A DNA stretch of 64,000 nt. Source: Bacteroides intestinalis (lineage in GTDB: Bacteria > Bacteroidota > Bacteroidia > Bacteroidales > Bacteroidaceae). The position numbers and the translations under genes are program-made. The notes under the pieces were generated by a model. That model saw only the letters and a list, made by a program, of their open reading frames with translations, ran no database searches and had not been told where the DNA came from. The stretch is from assembly GCF_003464595.1 (NCBI RefSeq), contig NZ_QRZF01000009.1:62001-126000 (forward strand), read 5' to 3'. Positions 20,174-30,087 of the stretch are shown here, piece after piece; the first letter of the stretch is position 1, and each line of letters begins with the position of its first letter.

Positions 20174-20899
20174 TCAGATTTCCTCTAATGCATAATACTG
20201 ATAATCACGGAGAACTGTTTGAAGAAACTGTTCTTGATTACCATCACGGGGAGTTATAGTAAGAAGTTCCTGGACTTTCTTTGCCAATTGTGCAATGCGG
20301 TGCACACGGTCTTTCTTGCCGTCCTGCAATGTCCGGGTAATAACATTTATTTGTTCCAGCGACAAATCGGCTGCTTGTGGATAAGTGGGACGATAATCTT
20401 TCGTCAGATAATCAAACTCATCAAGGCTAACATGAATCTTGCGATAGTTCTGTTCTTTGATCACCATGGTCCCGGCTGCAAGATCCCCCATTCGCTGACT
20501 ATTCTTCGTTAATAATACCACCAATAGTCCGAAACCACCGGTAAGCAGACTATCAATCGGAAAGAGAAGCCAACGAAGCAAATAAGAACTAATGCCGGGT
20601 GTAGAACCGTCTGCCTTCACTACACGAATGTTCATCAGATTTTTCCCGAAACTTCGTCCATGATTGAACATTTCACATAGAAACGAATAGCCTAATATCG
20701 GCAGATAGACTACAATCATAATAAGAATCATTATAAAATCTGACGAGATTCGGAGTGTAGAAAGCAGGGTAGCCGTTGCGTATACATAGAATCCTATCAG
20801 AATAAAATCGATCACCAACGCAATGAGTCGTTCACCAATACTCGCAGGTGTTTGGCTGATACGAACAAATTGCCCGGTAATAATTGTAGTTTCTGCCAT
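20174..20899 (-). CDS. RDD-family membrane protein
   Basis: A 241-residue protein with the RDD pattern. IGERLIALVIDFILIGFYVYA carries the R and D of the first membrane helix. A second hydrophobic hairpin follows, then NHGRSFGKNLMNIRVV and LRWLLFPIDSLLTGGFGLLVV. About 100 cytoplasmic C-terminal residues follow. Genes for RDD proteins often lie beside SpoIIM/MoxR/DUF58 operons, as here, where the divergent start is 101 bp away. Its molecular role is unknown; ion or solute transport has been suggested for the family. Confidence 0.85.
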   Translation of the reverse strand: MAETTIITGQFVRISQTPASIGERLIALVIDFILIGFYVYATATLLSTLRISSDFIMILIMIVVYLPILGYSFLCEMFNHGRSFGKNLMNIRVVKADGSTPGISSYLLRWLLFPIDSLLTGGFGLLVVLLTKNSQRMGDLAAGTMVIKEQNYRKIHVSLDEFDYLTKDYRPTYPQAADLSLEQINVITRTLQDGKKDRVHRIAQLAKKVQELLTITPRDGNQEQFLQTVLRDYQYYALEEI

Positions 20900-20926
20900 T
20901 TCTGATTAAAGATTTTTTGTATATCG

Positions 20927-20957
20927 TTGCAAATATATCATTATTCTCTTACTTTTG
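20927..20957 (+). promoter_or_regulatory. Promoter of the spoIIM-moxR operon
   Basis: TTG, 20 nt, TACTTTTG matches the Bacteroides consensus and lies 43 bp before the start at 21001. A minus-strand TATATTTG (20937-20930) for the divergent RDD gene sits inside this promoter, so the two promoters may interfere. Confidence 0.7.
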
Positions 20958-21000
20958 TTATTGATTTCAGACAAAACTTATTTGAAACCTTTGGAAAAGC

Positions 21001-21963
21001 ATGAAAGAAGTAACGTTTATCCGTCGGAATATCGATAAATGGAAAGAAGCCGAGAAGGTAGTGGAACAAGCAACAAACTTGTCTCCCGACCGGCTTGCCG
21101 ATGTATATACGGACCTCACTGCCGATCTGGCGTTTGCACAAACGCACTTTCCTACTTCACGTATTTCCATTTACCTGAACAACCTTGCTTCTGCACTACA
21201 TAACAAGATTTACCAGAACAAGCGTGAGAAATGGACGAGGATCATCACCTTTTGGACACAAGAAATCCCACAGATCATGTATGATGCCCATCGGGAACTA
21301 TTGGTTTCATTTATCATTTTTACCGTCAGCGTGCTGATTGGAGCAGTTTCTGCTGCGGGTGATCTCGATTTTGTCCGTTTGATTCTGGGGAACGGCTATG
21401 TGGACATGACTTTGGATAACATAGCCAACGGTGAGCCAATGGCAGTGTATAACGGCTCTTCCGAAGTTCCTATGTTCCTGGGAATCACACTAAATAATAT
21501 TATGGTTTCCTTCTATTGCTTTGCCATGGGAATCCTAACAAGCTTTGGTACAGGGTATATGCTTTTCAATAATGGAGTTATGATCGGCGCATTCCAGATG
21601 TTCTTTTTCCAGCATGGCTTACTTGGAGAATCCATGCTTGCCATATGGCTGCACGGGACACTTGAAATCTGGTCTATTATTGTAGCCGGAGCTGCCGGAC
21701 TGGCTTTGGGCAATGGATGGCTTTTCCCCGGAACATATTCAAGACTGGAATCGTTCAAGAGAGGAGCCAAAAGAGGAGTGAAAATAGTTGTAGGTACAAT
21801 CCCCATATTCATAATGGCAGGATTTATCGAAAGTTTCATCACGCGCCATACCGAATTACCGGACATACTGAGACTCGGCCTGATCCTCATTTCTCTTGCA
21901 TTTATTATATTTTACTATATTTATTTACCTAATAAGAAACGACATGGAATCACAAAAGCCTAA
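21001..21963 (+). CDS. SpoIIM-like integral membrane protein (DUF95)
   Basis: A 320-residue protein with a cytoplasmic N-terminal helical part and several membrane helices. The family segments include LLVSFIIFTVSVLIGAVSA, GITLNNIMVSFYCFAMGI, WLHGTLEIWSIIVAGAAGL and an IPIFIMAGFIESFITRH end. It is the first gene of a Bacteroidetes MoxR operon. It is related in fold to sporulation protein SpoIIM, but this organism does not sporulate; its job is probably in the envelope complex. Confidence 0.85.
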   Translation: MKEVTFIRRNIDKWKEAEKVVEQATNLSPDRLADVYTDLTADLAFAQTHFPTSRISIYLNNLASALHNKIYQNKREKWTRIITFWTQEIPQIMYDAHRELLVSFIIFTVSVLIGAVSAAGDLDFVRLILGNGYVDMTLDNIANGEPMAVYNGSSEVPMFLGITLNNIMVSFYCFAMGILTSFGTGYMLFNNGVMIGAFQMFFFQHGLLGESMLAIWLHGTLEIWSIIVAGAAGLALGNGWLFPGTYSRLESFKRGAKRGVKIVVGTIPIFIMAGFIESFITRHTELPDILRLGLILISLAFIIFYYIYLPNKKRHGITKA

Positions 21964-22867
21964 AATTGCAATGTATGTGAAACGCTCTTTCGGAGAGAAG
22001 TTAAACGCATCTTTTGATTTTATAAGGGAGAACTGGAAGCTGATGCTGAAGTTTACCACATATCTACTTTTACCACTCTGCCTCATCCAAGCCCTGAGTC
22101 TGAATGGGATGATGAAAGGAGTGATGAGTGCAGCGGACATGGATATTTCTTCCGATACCGCTCTCTTGATTTCATTCCTCTCATACTATGGCCTTTTTGT
22201 ACTCATCTGTATCATTGGGATGGTATTGCAAGCTTCCCTCATTTATGCAATGATCCGGACCTATAATGAACGTGAAGAACGTTTGCAAGGTGTGACCTTG
22301 CGAATGTTGACTCCTATGTTGTTCCACAATATCAAAAGACTATTCATCATAGCATTTTTCGGACTACTGTTAACTGTATGTGTCAGTTTTGTATTAGGTG
22401 CTTTAAGTATTGCATCCCTCCCTGTCGCATATCTGTTTGCTCTTATCATAGTACTTCTTGCCCTACCACTTGCCCTTTGGGCACCTATCTACCTATTCGA
22501 AGATATTTCCATCATGGATGCATTAAAGAAAACTTTCCGTCTGGGCTTTGCTACCTGGGGAGGTGTCTTCCTTATTTCTTTAGTTATGGGAATCATAGCT
22601 GGCATACTACAGGGAGTCACCTTGGTACCCTGGTATGCAGCTACAATTGTAAAAATGCTCTTCACTATGAGTGACGTAGGAAGTGAAGCAACCGTATCAG
22701 TAGGATATAGTTTCATGCTCTATCTACTGGCCATTGTGCAGGCATTCGGTACTTATCTGGCAATGATTTTCACATTTGTGGGATTAGCTTATCAATACGG
22801 GCATGCATCCGAAAAGATGGATAGCGTAACGATAGAAAGTGACATTGATAACTTTGACAAACTCTAA
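21944..22867 (+). CDS. Multi-span membrane protein of the moxR operon
   Basis: I place the start at 21944 (MESQKPKIAMY), which overlaps the preceding gene by 20 nt. This is more plausible than an upstream start that overlaps by 68 nt. The 307-residue protein has an amphipathic N-terminus (FGEKLNASFDFIRENWKLML) and about six membrane helices. PIYLFEDISIMDALKKTFRLG is a conserved-looking membrane-proximal loop. I cannot name its family with confidence. It fits the glycerophosphoryl-diester-phosphodiesterase-membrane-domain-like proteins common in these operons. Confidence 0.75.
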   Translation: MESQKPKIAMYVKRSFGEKLNASFDFIRENWKLMLKFTTYLLLPLCLIQALSLNGMMKGVMSAADMDISSDTALLISFLSYYGLFVLICIIGMVLQASLIYAMIRTYNEREERLQGVTLRMLTPMLFHNIKRLFIIAFFGLLLTVCVSFVLGALSIASLPVAYLFALIIVLLALPLALWAPIYLFEDISIMDALKKTFRLGFATWGGVFLISLVMGIIAGILQGVTLVPWYAATIVKMLFTMSDVGSEATVSVGYSFMLYLLAIVQAFGTYLAMIFTFVGLAYQYGHASEKMDSVTIESDIDNFDKL

Positions 22868-22877
22868 ATCAATCTAA

Positions 22878-23492
22878 ATGACTCTTTCTCCGGCTGATAC
22901 ATTGGTTTGTGATACTACGCAGCTTGCTGTGTGGCAATCTGACGCAGACTATAACTACAACCGTGAGTTAATAGCCCCCGAAGTGAATATATTCGAATGG
23001 CTCAACAGGTGGTTCGGAGAAATATTGCAAAGTATATTCGGCAGCCAGTTTGCTGAAGATTATTCAAAAACGATTCTGATAAGTATTGCTGTCCTCCTGC
23101 TGCTACTGATCGGCTGGTTCATTTATAAAAAAAATCCGGCAATATTCATACGCTCCCGCAAGAATGCTTTACCTTACACTGTGGGGGAAGATACCATTTA
23201 TGGAGTTGATTTTACCAAAGAAATAGCCTCTGCCCTTTCCCGCCACGATTACAGGGAAGCAGTCCGACTGCTATATTTGCAGACACTGAAACAACTCAGT
23301 GACGAAAAACGTATTGACTGGCAACTCTACAAAACGCCTACACAATATATTTATGAAGTACGGATGCCTGCGTTTCAGAGGTTAACCCATCACTTTTTGC
23401 GAGTGCGTTATGGAAACTTTGAAGCAACGGAAGAATTGTTTCAGACCATGCTGTCCTTACAGGGAGAAGTCAAGAAAGGAGGCGTTGTATGA
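22878..23492 (+). CDS. DUF4129 membrane protein
   Basis: A 204-residue protein. It has a short periplasmic N-terminus, one membrane helix (ILISIAVLLLLLIGWFIY at about 72-90), and a cytoplasmic part with SRHDYREAVRLLYLQTLKQL and YEVRMPAFQRLTHHFLRVRYG. These are DUF4129 signatures. The stop overlaps the start of the next gene by 4 nt. It is the usual partner of DUF4350, MoxR and DUF58 proteins. Confidence 0.82.
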   Translation: MTLSPADTLVCDTTQLAVWQSDADYNYNRELIAPEVNIFEWLNRWFGEILQSIFGSQFAEDYSKTILISIAVLLLLLIGWFIYKKNPAIFIRSRKNALPYTVGEDTIYGVDFTKEIASALSRHDYREAVRLLYLQTLKQLSDEKRIDWQLYKTPTQYIYEVRMPAFQRLTHHFLRVRYGNFEATEELFQTMLSLQGEVKKGGVV

Positions 23493-24703
23493 AAGGAAAT
23501 CACTTGTTTATCATCTGTATTGCCGTCTTTTTACTCTTAATGTTCGCGATAGAATGTAGATTACCCAAAAAGTTTGTGTGGGCTCCCAGTTTCAGCCACT
23601 ACGATAAACAACCTTTCGGATGTGCCGTTTTCGACAGTTTGCTATCTACGTCGTTACCAAAGGGGTATTCTTTATCTCGAAAAACCTTTTATGAACTGGA
23701 ACAGGAAGACACAATCTCTCGTAGAGGCATATTAGTAGCCACTAATAACCTGTCTCTGACAGATGTGGATATAGAAGCAATACTAAAGATTGCAAAACGG
23801 GGAAATAAGATTATGCTGGTGAGTAACTCTTTCAACAGAAATTTAGAAGATACATTGGATTTTAATAGTAGTTATTCCTACTTTAGCCCGGCATTATTAA
23901 AGAAATATGCTGCTGCATCATTGGAGAAAGATACTCTCTTCTGGATAGGAGATTCTGCCGCATATCCTCGACAATCCTTCTATTTCTATCCTCAATTGTG
24001 TTCTTCTTACCTCGTGCCCGATTCGCTTCCGGCTAAGGTACTGGCAGAAAAGGGTATTCCAAGTGTCCCGGTTGCCTTGTCCTATCCATGGGAAAAAGGT
24101 GAAATAATCCTAGTCTCTACTCCCCTGCTCTTTACTAATTATGGAGTATTAGATGGAAAAAATGCGACTTACATTTTCCGCCTATTATCCCAAATGGGAG
24201 ATTTACCCATCGTCCGCACCGAAGGTTACATGAAGCAAACGGGCCAAATACAGATGTCCCCTTTCCGGTATTTCCTTTCTCAAAGACCGCTGAGATGGGC
24301 TTTGTATTTGACGATGTTCACCATTATCCTCTTCATGGTGTTCACCGCCCGAAGAAGGCAACGGGTAATTCCTGTCATCCACCAGCCGGAAAACAAATCG
24401 CTGGAATTTACCGAACTGATAGGAACCCTTTATTTTCAAAAGAAAGATCATGCCGACTTGGTGCATAAAAAGTATATCTACTTTGCGGAAGAATTGAGGA
24501 GAGAAATTCAGGTAGATATAGAGGAAGTAGCAAATGACGAACACTCTTTCAGCAGAATAGCCCAAAAGACCGGTATGAATACAGAAGAGATCGGTGAGTT
24601 TATCCGTTCCGTCAGACCAGTGATTTATGGAGGGCGCACTATCTCTGTAGAGCAGATGAAGTATTTTATTGATAAGATGAATGAAATAATAGATCATATA
24701 TAA
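23489..24703 (+). CDS. DUF4350 domain protein
   Basis: A 404-residue protein with an N-terminal membrane helix (LFIICIAVFLLLMFAI) and a second near residue 270 (LYLTMFTIILFMVFTARRR). The periplasmic part starts with YDKQPFGCAVFDSLL. RGILVATNNLSLTDVDIEAIL is a Rossmann-like segment typical of DUF4350. The cytoplasmic tail is helical. It starts within the previous gene and ends 11 bp before the MoxR gene. Confidence 0.82.
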   Translation: MKGNHLFIICIAVFLLLMFAIECRLPKKFVWAPSFSHYDKQPFGCAVFDSLLSTSLPKGYSLSRKTFYELEQEDTISRRGILVATNNLSLTDVDIEAILKIAKRGNKIMLVSNSFNRNLEDTLDFNSSYSYFSPALLKKYAAASLEKDTLFWIGDSAAYPRQSFYFYPQLCSSYLVPDSLPAKVLAEKGIPSVPVALSYPWEKGEIILVSTPLLFTNYGVLDGKNATYIFRLLSQMGDLPIVRTEGYMKQTGQIQMSPFRYFLSQRPLRWALYLTMFTIILFMVFTARRRQRVIPVIHQPENKSLEFTELIGTLYFQKKDHADLVHKKYIYFAEELRREIQVDIEEVANDEHSFSRIAQKTGMNTEEIGEFIRSVRPVIYGGRTISVEQMKYFIDKMNEIIDHI

Positions 24704-24714
24704 AGAAGAAATTT

Positions 24715-25689
24715 ATGGAAGAGAATATTGAAAAACGAGTAGATTTAACTCTCTTTTCCGAGAAGATACAAGAGTTGAAAGACCAGATTGCATCTGTCAT
24801 CGTAGGTCAGGAGCAAATGGTGGACTTGGTATTGACTGCCATTTTAGCAAATGGGCATGTCTTGATAGAAGGTGTGCCGGGAGTAGCAAAAACACTGCTG
24901 GCCCGTCTGGTTGCCCGCCTGATTGATGCGGATTTCAGCCGTATTCAGTTTACTCCGGACCTAATGCCAAGCGATGTACTGGGTACAACTGTATTTAATA
25001 TGAAAACCAATGATTTTGATTTCCATCGGGGCCCCATCTTTGCCGACATCGTATTGGTGGATGAAATCAATCGTGCTCCGGCCAAGACACAGGCTGCCCT
25101 GTTCGAAGTAATGGAAGAGCGTCAGGTCAGTATTGACGGAATGACTTATCCTATGGGAGAGCTTTATACAATTCTGGCTACTCAAAATCCTGTAGAGCAA
25201 GAAGGTACTTATAAACTACCCGAGGCGCAACTCGACCGTTTCCTGATGAAAATAACAATGGACTACCCAACTCTGGATGAAGAAATAAACATCCTGGAAC
25301 GCCATCATAGAAATGCTGCATTCGTGAAACTGGAGGACATCGCTTCTACCATTACCAAAGAAGAGCTCTTATCTCTCCGCAAGCTGATGAACCAGGTATT
25401 TATTGATCGTACATTGCTTCAATACATTGCCATGATTGTACAGCAGACGCGCACCAGCAAAGCCGTATATCTGGGAGCTTCTCCACGTGCATCTGTCGCT
25501 ATGCTGCAGACCTCTAAAGCATACGCTCTATTGCAGGGACGTGATTTCGTAACACCGGAAGATATAAAATTTGTTGCTCCATACGTACTCCAGCACCGCC
25601 TGATTCTGACTGCAGAGGCCGAAATGGAAGGATATTCACCGGTGAAAGTAACCCAACGCCTGATTGATAAGGTAGAAGTACCGAAATGA
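24715..25689 (+). CDS. MoxR-type AAA+ ATPase
   Basis: A 324-residue ATPase with Walker A GVPGVAKT (about 54-61), Walker B VLVDEINRAP and sensor TILATQNP. LPEAQLDRFLMKI and the lid segment LGASPRASVAML follow. MoxR ATPases act as chaperones that load cofactors or activate von Willebrand-type client proteins. The client is probably the DUF58 protein encoded next, whose start overlaps this stop. Confidence 0.93.
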   Translation: MEENIEKRVDLTLFSEKIQELKDQIASVIVGQEQMVDLVLTAILANGHVLIEGVPGVAKTLLARLVARLIDADFSRIQFTPDLMPSDVLGTTVFNMKTNDFDFHRGPIFADIVLVDEINRAPAKTQAALFEVMEERQVSIDGMTYPMGELYTILATQNPVEQEGTYKLPEAQLDRFLMKITMDYPTLDEEINILERHHRNAAFVKLEDIASTITKEELLSLRKLMNQVFIDRTLLQYIAMIVQQTRTSKAVYLGASPRASVAMLQTSKAYALLQGRDFVTPEDIKFVAPYVLQHRLILTAEAEMEGYSPVKVTQRLIDKVEVPK

Positions 25690-26996
25690 TTTTAAACCGA
25701 CGCTTTTATATTGCCCTCAGCCTGATTATCCTGTTACTGGGTAGCGGGTATACGTTTGCTCCGCTCTTTGTTCTCGGGCAATGGATGCTTTTTGTCATGC
25801 TCCTGGCTATATTAGCGGAAGGATACATGCTTTATCGCATCCATGGTATACGGGCATTTCGCCAATGTTCATCACGTTTTTCCAACGGAGATGAAAATAC
25901 GGTGAACATTCGGGTGGAGAGCAGTTATCCGTATGCAATATCCATGGAAGTCATTGATGAAATACCTTTTATATTCCAGCAGCGAAATATAAATTTCGAG
26001 ATAAAGCTCCAGGCAAATGAAGGTAAAACAATCAGCTACCAATTACGACCCACCCATCGGGGAATCTACAATTTTGGACGGATTCATGTATTTATACAAG
26101 GCCGGATGGGATTACTTTCGCGCCGCTATACCTGTGGTGATAGCCAAGATGTCAAAGTCTATCCATCCTACCTGATGTTACATCGTTATGAATTGCTGGC
26201 AATAAGTGACAATCTTACGGAATTAGGTATAAAACGTATCCGTCGCGTAGGACATCACACTGAGTTTGAGCAGATAAAGGAATATGTAAAAGGCGATGAT
26301 TATCGCACGATAAACTGGAAAGCAAGTGCCCGCAAGCATGAGCTTATGGTAAATGTGTATCAAGACGAACGTTCCCAGCAAATTTATAGTGTGATAGACA
26401 AGGGACGGGTTATGCAACAGGCTTTTCGTGGAATGACTTTACTTGACTATGCGATAAATGCCTCATTAGTTCTTTCGTACGTTGCCATGCGGAAAGAAGA
26501 CAAAGCCGGGCTCATAACCTTTGATGAGCATTTCGATACCTTCGTACCGGCATCAAGCCGTCCCGGACATATGCAGACATTGCTTGAAAATCTCTATAGT
26601 CAGGAAACTACTTTCAGTGAAACGGACTTTTCTTCCTTATGCGTACATCTGAACAAACATGTCAACAAACGTAGCCTTTTGGTTTTATATACCAACTTCT
26701 CCAGTATGGGAAGCATGAACAGACAGTTAGCATACTTGCAACAACTGAATCGACAGCACCGCCTGTTGGTAGTGTTCTTCGAAGATGCTGACCTGAAAGA
26801 CTATATTGCTACTCCTGCCTCAGATACGGAAGGATACTATCGCCATGTCATTGCCGAAAAATTTGCCTTTGAAAAACGATTAATTGTCTCTACACTAAAA
26901 CAGCATGGCATTTATTCTCTATTGACCACGCCCGAAAATCTCTCTATTGATGTAATTAATAAATATCTGGAGGTGAAATCGAGACAGTTACTCTAA
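25686..26996 (+). CDS. DUF58 protein (vWA-like)
   Basis: A 436-residue protein with two N-terminal membrane helices and a beta-sandwich (RPTHRGIYNFGRIHVFIQGR). The hallmark is YVKGDDYRTINWKASARKHELMV. A vWA-like C-terminal domain follows (YSVIDKGRVM, YAINASLVLSYVAMRKEDKAGLITF). It is the last gene of the MoxR operon and pairs functionally with the ATPase. The role in envelope integrity is inferred from other bacteria. Confidence 0.88.
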   Translation: MILNRRFYIALSLIILLLGSGYTFAPLFVLGQWMLFVMLLAILAEGYMLYRIHGIRAFRQCSSRFSNGDENTVNIRVESSYPYAISMEVIDEIPFIFQQRNINFEIKLQANEGKTISYQLRPTHRGIYNFGRIHVFIQGRMGLLSRRYTCGDSQDVKVYPSYLMLHRYELLAISDNLTELGIKRIRRVGHHTEFEQIKEYVKGDDYRTINWKASARKHELMVNVYQDERSQQIYSVIDKGRVMQQAFRGMTLLDYAINASLVLSYVAMRKEDKAGLITFDEHFDTFVPASSRPGHMQTLLENLYSQETTFSETDFSSLCVHLNKHVNKRSLLVLYTNFSSMGSMNRQLAYLQQLNRQHRLLVVFFEDADLKDYIATPASDTEGYYRHVIAEKFAFEKRLIVSTLKQHGIYSLLTTPENLSIDVINKYLEVKSRQLL

Positions 26997-27087
26997 TCAA
27001 CCTCCGAGAATATACAAGCAAATACCCAGAAATAGGGATTGCCTAACCGAATGTTTTCTTCGATCTTTGCACAAGAAATTACGATAG

Positions 27088-27963
27088 ATGAAGAAGCTCT
27101 GTTTATTATTACTCATTCAGATAGAATGTATATTTTCCCTACCTATATATGGGCAGGATTCAATTAATATAGGAAACCGCCATTCTTTGTTTTCCAATAT
27201 ATTAAACGAAGAAAGATCCTATTGGATTTATAAACCAGAACAACGACCAGGAGAATCTGCTCAAGATTATCCGGTTCTTTACTTACTGGATGGGGATGTC
27301 TTTTTTCACTCTGTTGTAGGATTTACGCGTTTTTTTTCTTCCTCAAGAATATCTTCCTTGCCTCCCTGTATTGTTGTTGCCATCCTGAATACAGACCGCA
27401 CAAGGGATTTTACTCCTACCTCCTCATCTGCACGACGAGATGGGAGCATTCACCCAGAAGATAAACCGCAAGGAGGAGGTGCAGAACAATTCTATCGTTT
27501 CCTGACAGAAGAACTGCGTCCGGAAGTAGAAAGAAAAGTTCCCTGTAGTGGCCGTTACTTCTTAGCAGGACACTCATATGCCGCTTTATTCACGCTACAG
27601 ACATTACTTGATCATCCTGAATCTTTCGAAGCGTTTATAGCAATAGATCCCAGTCTGTGGTGGGATCGTGGCATTTTTCTAAAACAAGCGGAAATAAAAA
27701 TCAGGCAAAAGAACTATTCTGGAAAACAGCTATATGTTGCTTTTGCCACGCGCCAACGCCCCGATGTAAAATTAGTGCAATTCTCGTTGGCCGACAGCTT
27801 AAATATGAAAATTATTCCGGATATGGAGAATCAACATTTACGCGTTGTATTCAAAAAGTTCCCGGAAGAGGTACATGGTACAGTTGCACTCCCAGGATTT
27901 TATGATGGCCTTAAATCACTGTTTATGCGTCAACCAGAAAGAACAGAAAGAGTAACAAAATGA
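27088..27963 (+). CDS. Exported alpha/beta hydrolase, esterase-D type
   Basis: A 291-residue secreted enzyme; the signal peptide ends near PIYGQ. YPVLYLLDGD begins the fold. The nucleophile elbow is GHSYAALFTLQTLL with Ser as nucleophile. AIDPSLWWD carries a probable acid residue, and a late His lies in PEEVHGTVALPGFYDGL. This pattern fits siderophore/ferri-enterobactin-type esterases (Fes/IroE, BesA). The substrate cannot be read from sequence. No operon partners are seen. Confidence 0.82.
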   Translation: MKKLCLLLLIQIECIFSLPIYGQDSINIGNRHSLFSNILNEERSYWIYKPEQRPGESAQDYPVLYLLDGDVFFHSVVGFTRFFSSSRISSLPPCIVVAILNTDRTRDFTPTSSSARRDGSIHPEDKPQGGGAEQFYRFLTEELRPEVERKVPCSGRYFLAGHSYAALFTLQTLLDHPESFEAFIAIDPSLWWDRGIFLKQAEIKIRQKNYSGKQLYVAFATRQRPDVKLVQFSLADSLNMKIIPDMENQHLRVVFKKFPEEVHGTVALPGFYDGLKSLFMRQPERTERVTK

Positions 27964-28153
27964 AATACTATCAGTCAGATACTTACAAAACATTTGCCTT
28001 CATTACGGTGCATACTCAGAATCTCATTATGCAAAAATAGTGTTTATTTACGTAGCTGACAGCCCGATTTCAAAGTTTCTTTGTTACGATCTCTTTTATA
28101 CTGTTAATTATCTGAATAGTTTAAATACCCTGCAAAACCGTATCACTAAAATA

Positions 28154-28183
28154 TTTGTTTCTAATAAAGGGGTGTTAGTTTTG
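28154..28183 (+). promoter_or_regulatory. Promoter for the small gene at 28220
   Basis: TTTG, 18 nt, TAGTTTTG matches the Bacteroides promoter form, ending 37 bp before the ATG. Confidence 0.65.
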
Positions 28184-28219
28184 CCCGGATTCTAAAATCG
28201 AGTAAATAAAAAGATAACC

Positions 28220-28540
28220 ATGAAAAAAGAAGTTTCTGAAGTGCTCAAAAAAGAGCAAAACAATGAAAGTTGTATCCATCTGTATCTGGAAGAATGTGGC
28301 TGGTGTGCTTATGAAGTTTCAGCTTATCTGCTTATGAACCTCTTAGGAGGAAAATGTATCGTCGAGAAAATAGAACAATGCGGATCAAAAATTGTTCGGG
28401 CACTAATGAATATAGATTTATTAGGCGACATTAATTATGGCGATTATCGCTACGCTGGGCTAAACTCATACAATTTACAACTGATAGGAAAAGATAAGGT
28501 TGATAAGCAATCATTTATCCATTGGAGAAAGAATGTATAA
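28220..28540 (+). CDS. Small protein of unknown function
   Basis: A 106-residue soluble protein I do not recognise. It has a charged N-terminus (MKKEVSEVLKKEQ) and four cysteines, three of them in SCIHLYLEECGWC, which includes an ExxxCxxC-like spacing. A hydrophobic helix around VSAYLLMNLLGG follows. It stands alone with its own promoter and terminator, which supports a real gene. Confidence 0.6.
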   Translation: MKKEVSEVLKKEQNNESCIHLYLEECGWCAYEVSAYLLMNLLGGKCIVEKIEQCGSKIVRALMNIDLLGDINYGDYRYAGLNSYNLQLIGKDKVDKQSFIHWRKNV

Positions 28541-28624
28541 GGAAAAGCTGGATATAAGCCACACTTAAAAAAAAGAAAACAGACCAAGAAGGGAATTAAA
28601 ATATATAATTCCCGGTAAATTAAT

Positions 28625-28668
28625 AAAAGCGCAATTCTGCTTGTTTAGGAGTTGCGCTTTTGGTATTT
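28625..28668 (+). terminator. Intrinsic terminator
   Basis: AAAAGCGCAA and TTGCGCTTTT form a 10-bp stem followed within 5 nt by ATTTTTG. A second hairpin (GGGAATT/AATTCCC) lies just upstream. Confidence 0.85.
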
Positions 28669-28737
28669 TTGTAATCATTATATAAGATATGATAAACAAG
28701 AGACATAATAAAAAAGTTTTTTCTTCATAATACCAAC

Positions 28738-29539
28738 ATGAAAAGACTAAAAAAAATCATTTTGATTATTGGTGGAATACTTCTGTTTTCGTTCATAGTT
28801 TTTGGCGTGATAGGTTATTTCATAGCTCGCAATAGTTTTAAAAACCCGCCGGAACATTATGTAGCTATCGGGGGACGAGTATATACAGCTGTACCCGCTA
28901 TGATGATAGATTCAGTCTATGATTCATTAAACCTTAGTGGACGTGGTATTAAGATTGGAGTATTAGATACCGGATTTGGGGGATTGCGACAACGCTCTTG
29001 GACTAAAAACTTGCATGTAACCGCCTATGCTAATTTTATAGATGGAGATACATTGGATTTTTTTAAGGAAGAGTCTGGCAGAGAAAAAGACCACGGAGCA
29101 TACTCTTGTGCATGTATAGGAGGATACCTTGCAGGGGACACCATAAAAGGATTGGCATGGAATGCTGAATATTATTTAGCTGAGATAGATGATTTTGATT
29201 CCGAACCACGTCTGGAGGAAGTACGCATGATGAATGCGATACGTTGGTTACTGACTCATAATGTAGATATAATAACTTCTTCCTGTGGCTATACAATTTT
29301 TGATGATTTCGACGGATATTCTGTTCAGATGCTTGACGGACATACATCCCGCATTTCATGTTTTGTAGATAGTATTCTCAGCACCTTCTATAGCAGGATT
29401 ATGTGCTACTCTATTAGAACAAAAAAAAATGAGCAGAAAAGAACTTATCCATCTTTTGCACACTTCAGCGCTTAATGCTTCCATGCCCAATCGGGAAATA
29501 GGCTACGGAATGCCGCAAACCTCCCATATGACACCATAG
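28738..29539 (+). pseudogene. Subtilase (S8) remnant lacking the catalytic serine region
   Basis: The first frame encodes a membrane anchor and the S8 fold with Asp in GVLDTGFGG and His in DHGAYSCACI. It then runs to a stop at 29475 through unrelated sequence. A shifted frame from about 29385 to 29539 encodes a typical subtilase end (PSIAGLCATLLEQ, RKELIHLLHTSALNA, REIGYGMPQ). The Asn oxyanion and the GTS Ser block between them are missing. So the gene lost an internal segment and its frame. It is the last host-like feature before the prophage. Confidence 0.8.
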
Positions 29540-29607
29540 CAATATAAATTGCTTTCAGAAGACTTCCCCCTAAATTAAACGATATACTAACATTTAAAAT
29601 AAAAAAT

Positions 29608-29642
29608 ACCCAGCTTTACATTATTGAGTGTAAAACTGGGTG
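29608..29642. terminator. Hairpin terminator at the host-prophage boundary
   Basis: ACCCAG-c-TTTACA pairs with TGTAAA-a-CTGGGT around a short loop, with A-rich DNA before it and TGATTTT after it. It lies between the subtilase remnant and the leftward small CI-like gene. Confidence 0.65.
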
Positions 29643-29747
29643 ATTTTCAATATTTATTGCGGTGCGTACGGGACTAACACATTTTGCTATTATACTGATA
29701 ATCAATAAAATACTTATTAAAAATATATTAATGGTATCATATTTATA

Positions 29748-30086
29748 TCATCTCCGCTTATTTTCTTCTATAATTTTATGCAGTGCTTCTATCTGCATCA
29801 TCGCACCTTCATAAGCTGCTTTGTAGTTGACATTCGCATCAATATCCGTCTCAATCATATTCCCTTTGCCAGTACAAAGCCACTTCACATTCAATTCCGG
29901 GAACTTATCCACAATACGAGCTATTATATCAGTTCCAATAGCCCCCTTCCCGTTCCTTATGGAATTATAAATGTATCTATTTGATAATTCACAATAAGCC
30001 TCAAACGAGTTCTCACCTTTGACAACTCCCTTATCACGTGCATACCTTGCAAATTTTCGTAATCTGTCAATAGCCCTTTCTTCCAT
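29748..30086 (-). CDS. Small CI-like helix-turn-helix protein
   Basis: A 112-residue protein resembling the DNA-binding half of CI-type repressors: FEAYCELSNRYIYNSIRNG, then DIIARIVDKFPELNVKWLCTG, which is typical of Bacteroidetes phage repressors. It has no peptidase domain, and a helical C-terminus follows. It is 1 bp downstream of the S24 repressor on the same strand, so the two are cotranscribed. It may be a second regulator or an antirepressor; the sequence does not decide. Confidence 0.7.
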   Translation of the reverse strand: MEERAIDRLRKFARYARDKGVVKGENSFEAYCELSNRYIYNSIRNGKGAIGTDIIARIVDKFPELNVKWLCTGKGNMIETDIDANVNYKAAYEGAMMQIEALHKIIEENKRR

Positions 30087-30087
30087 A

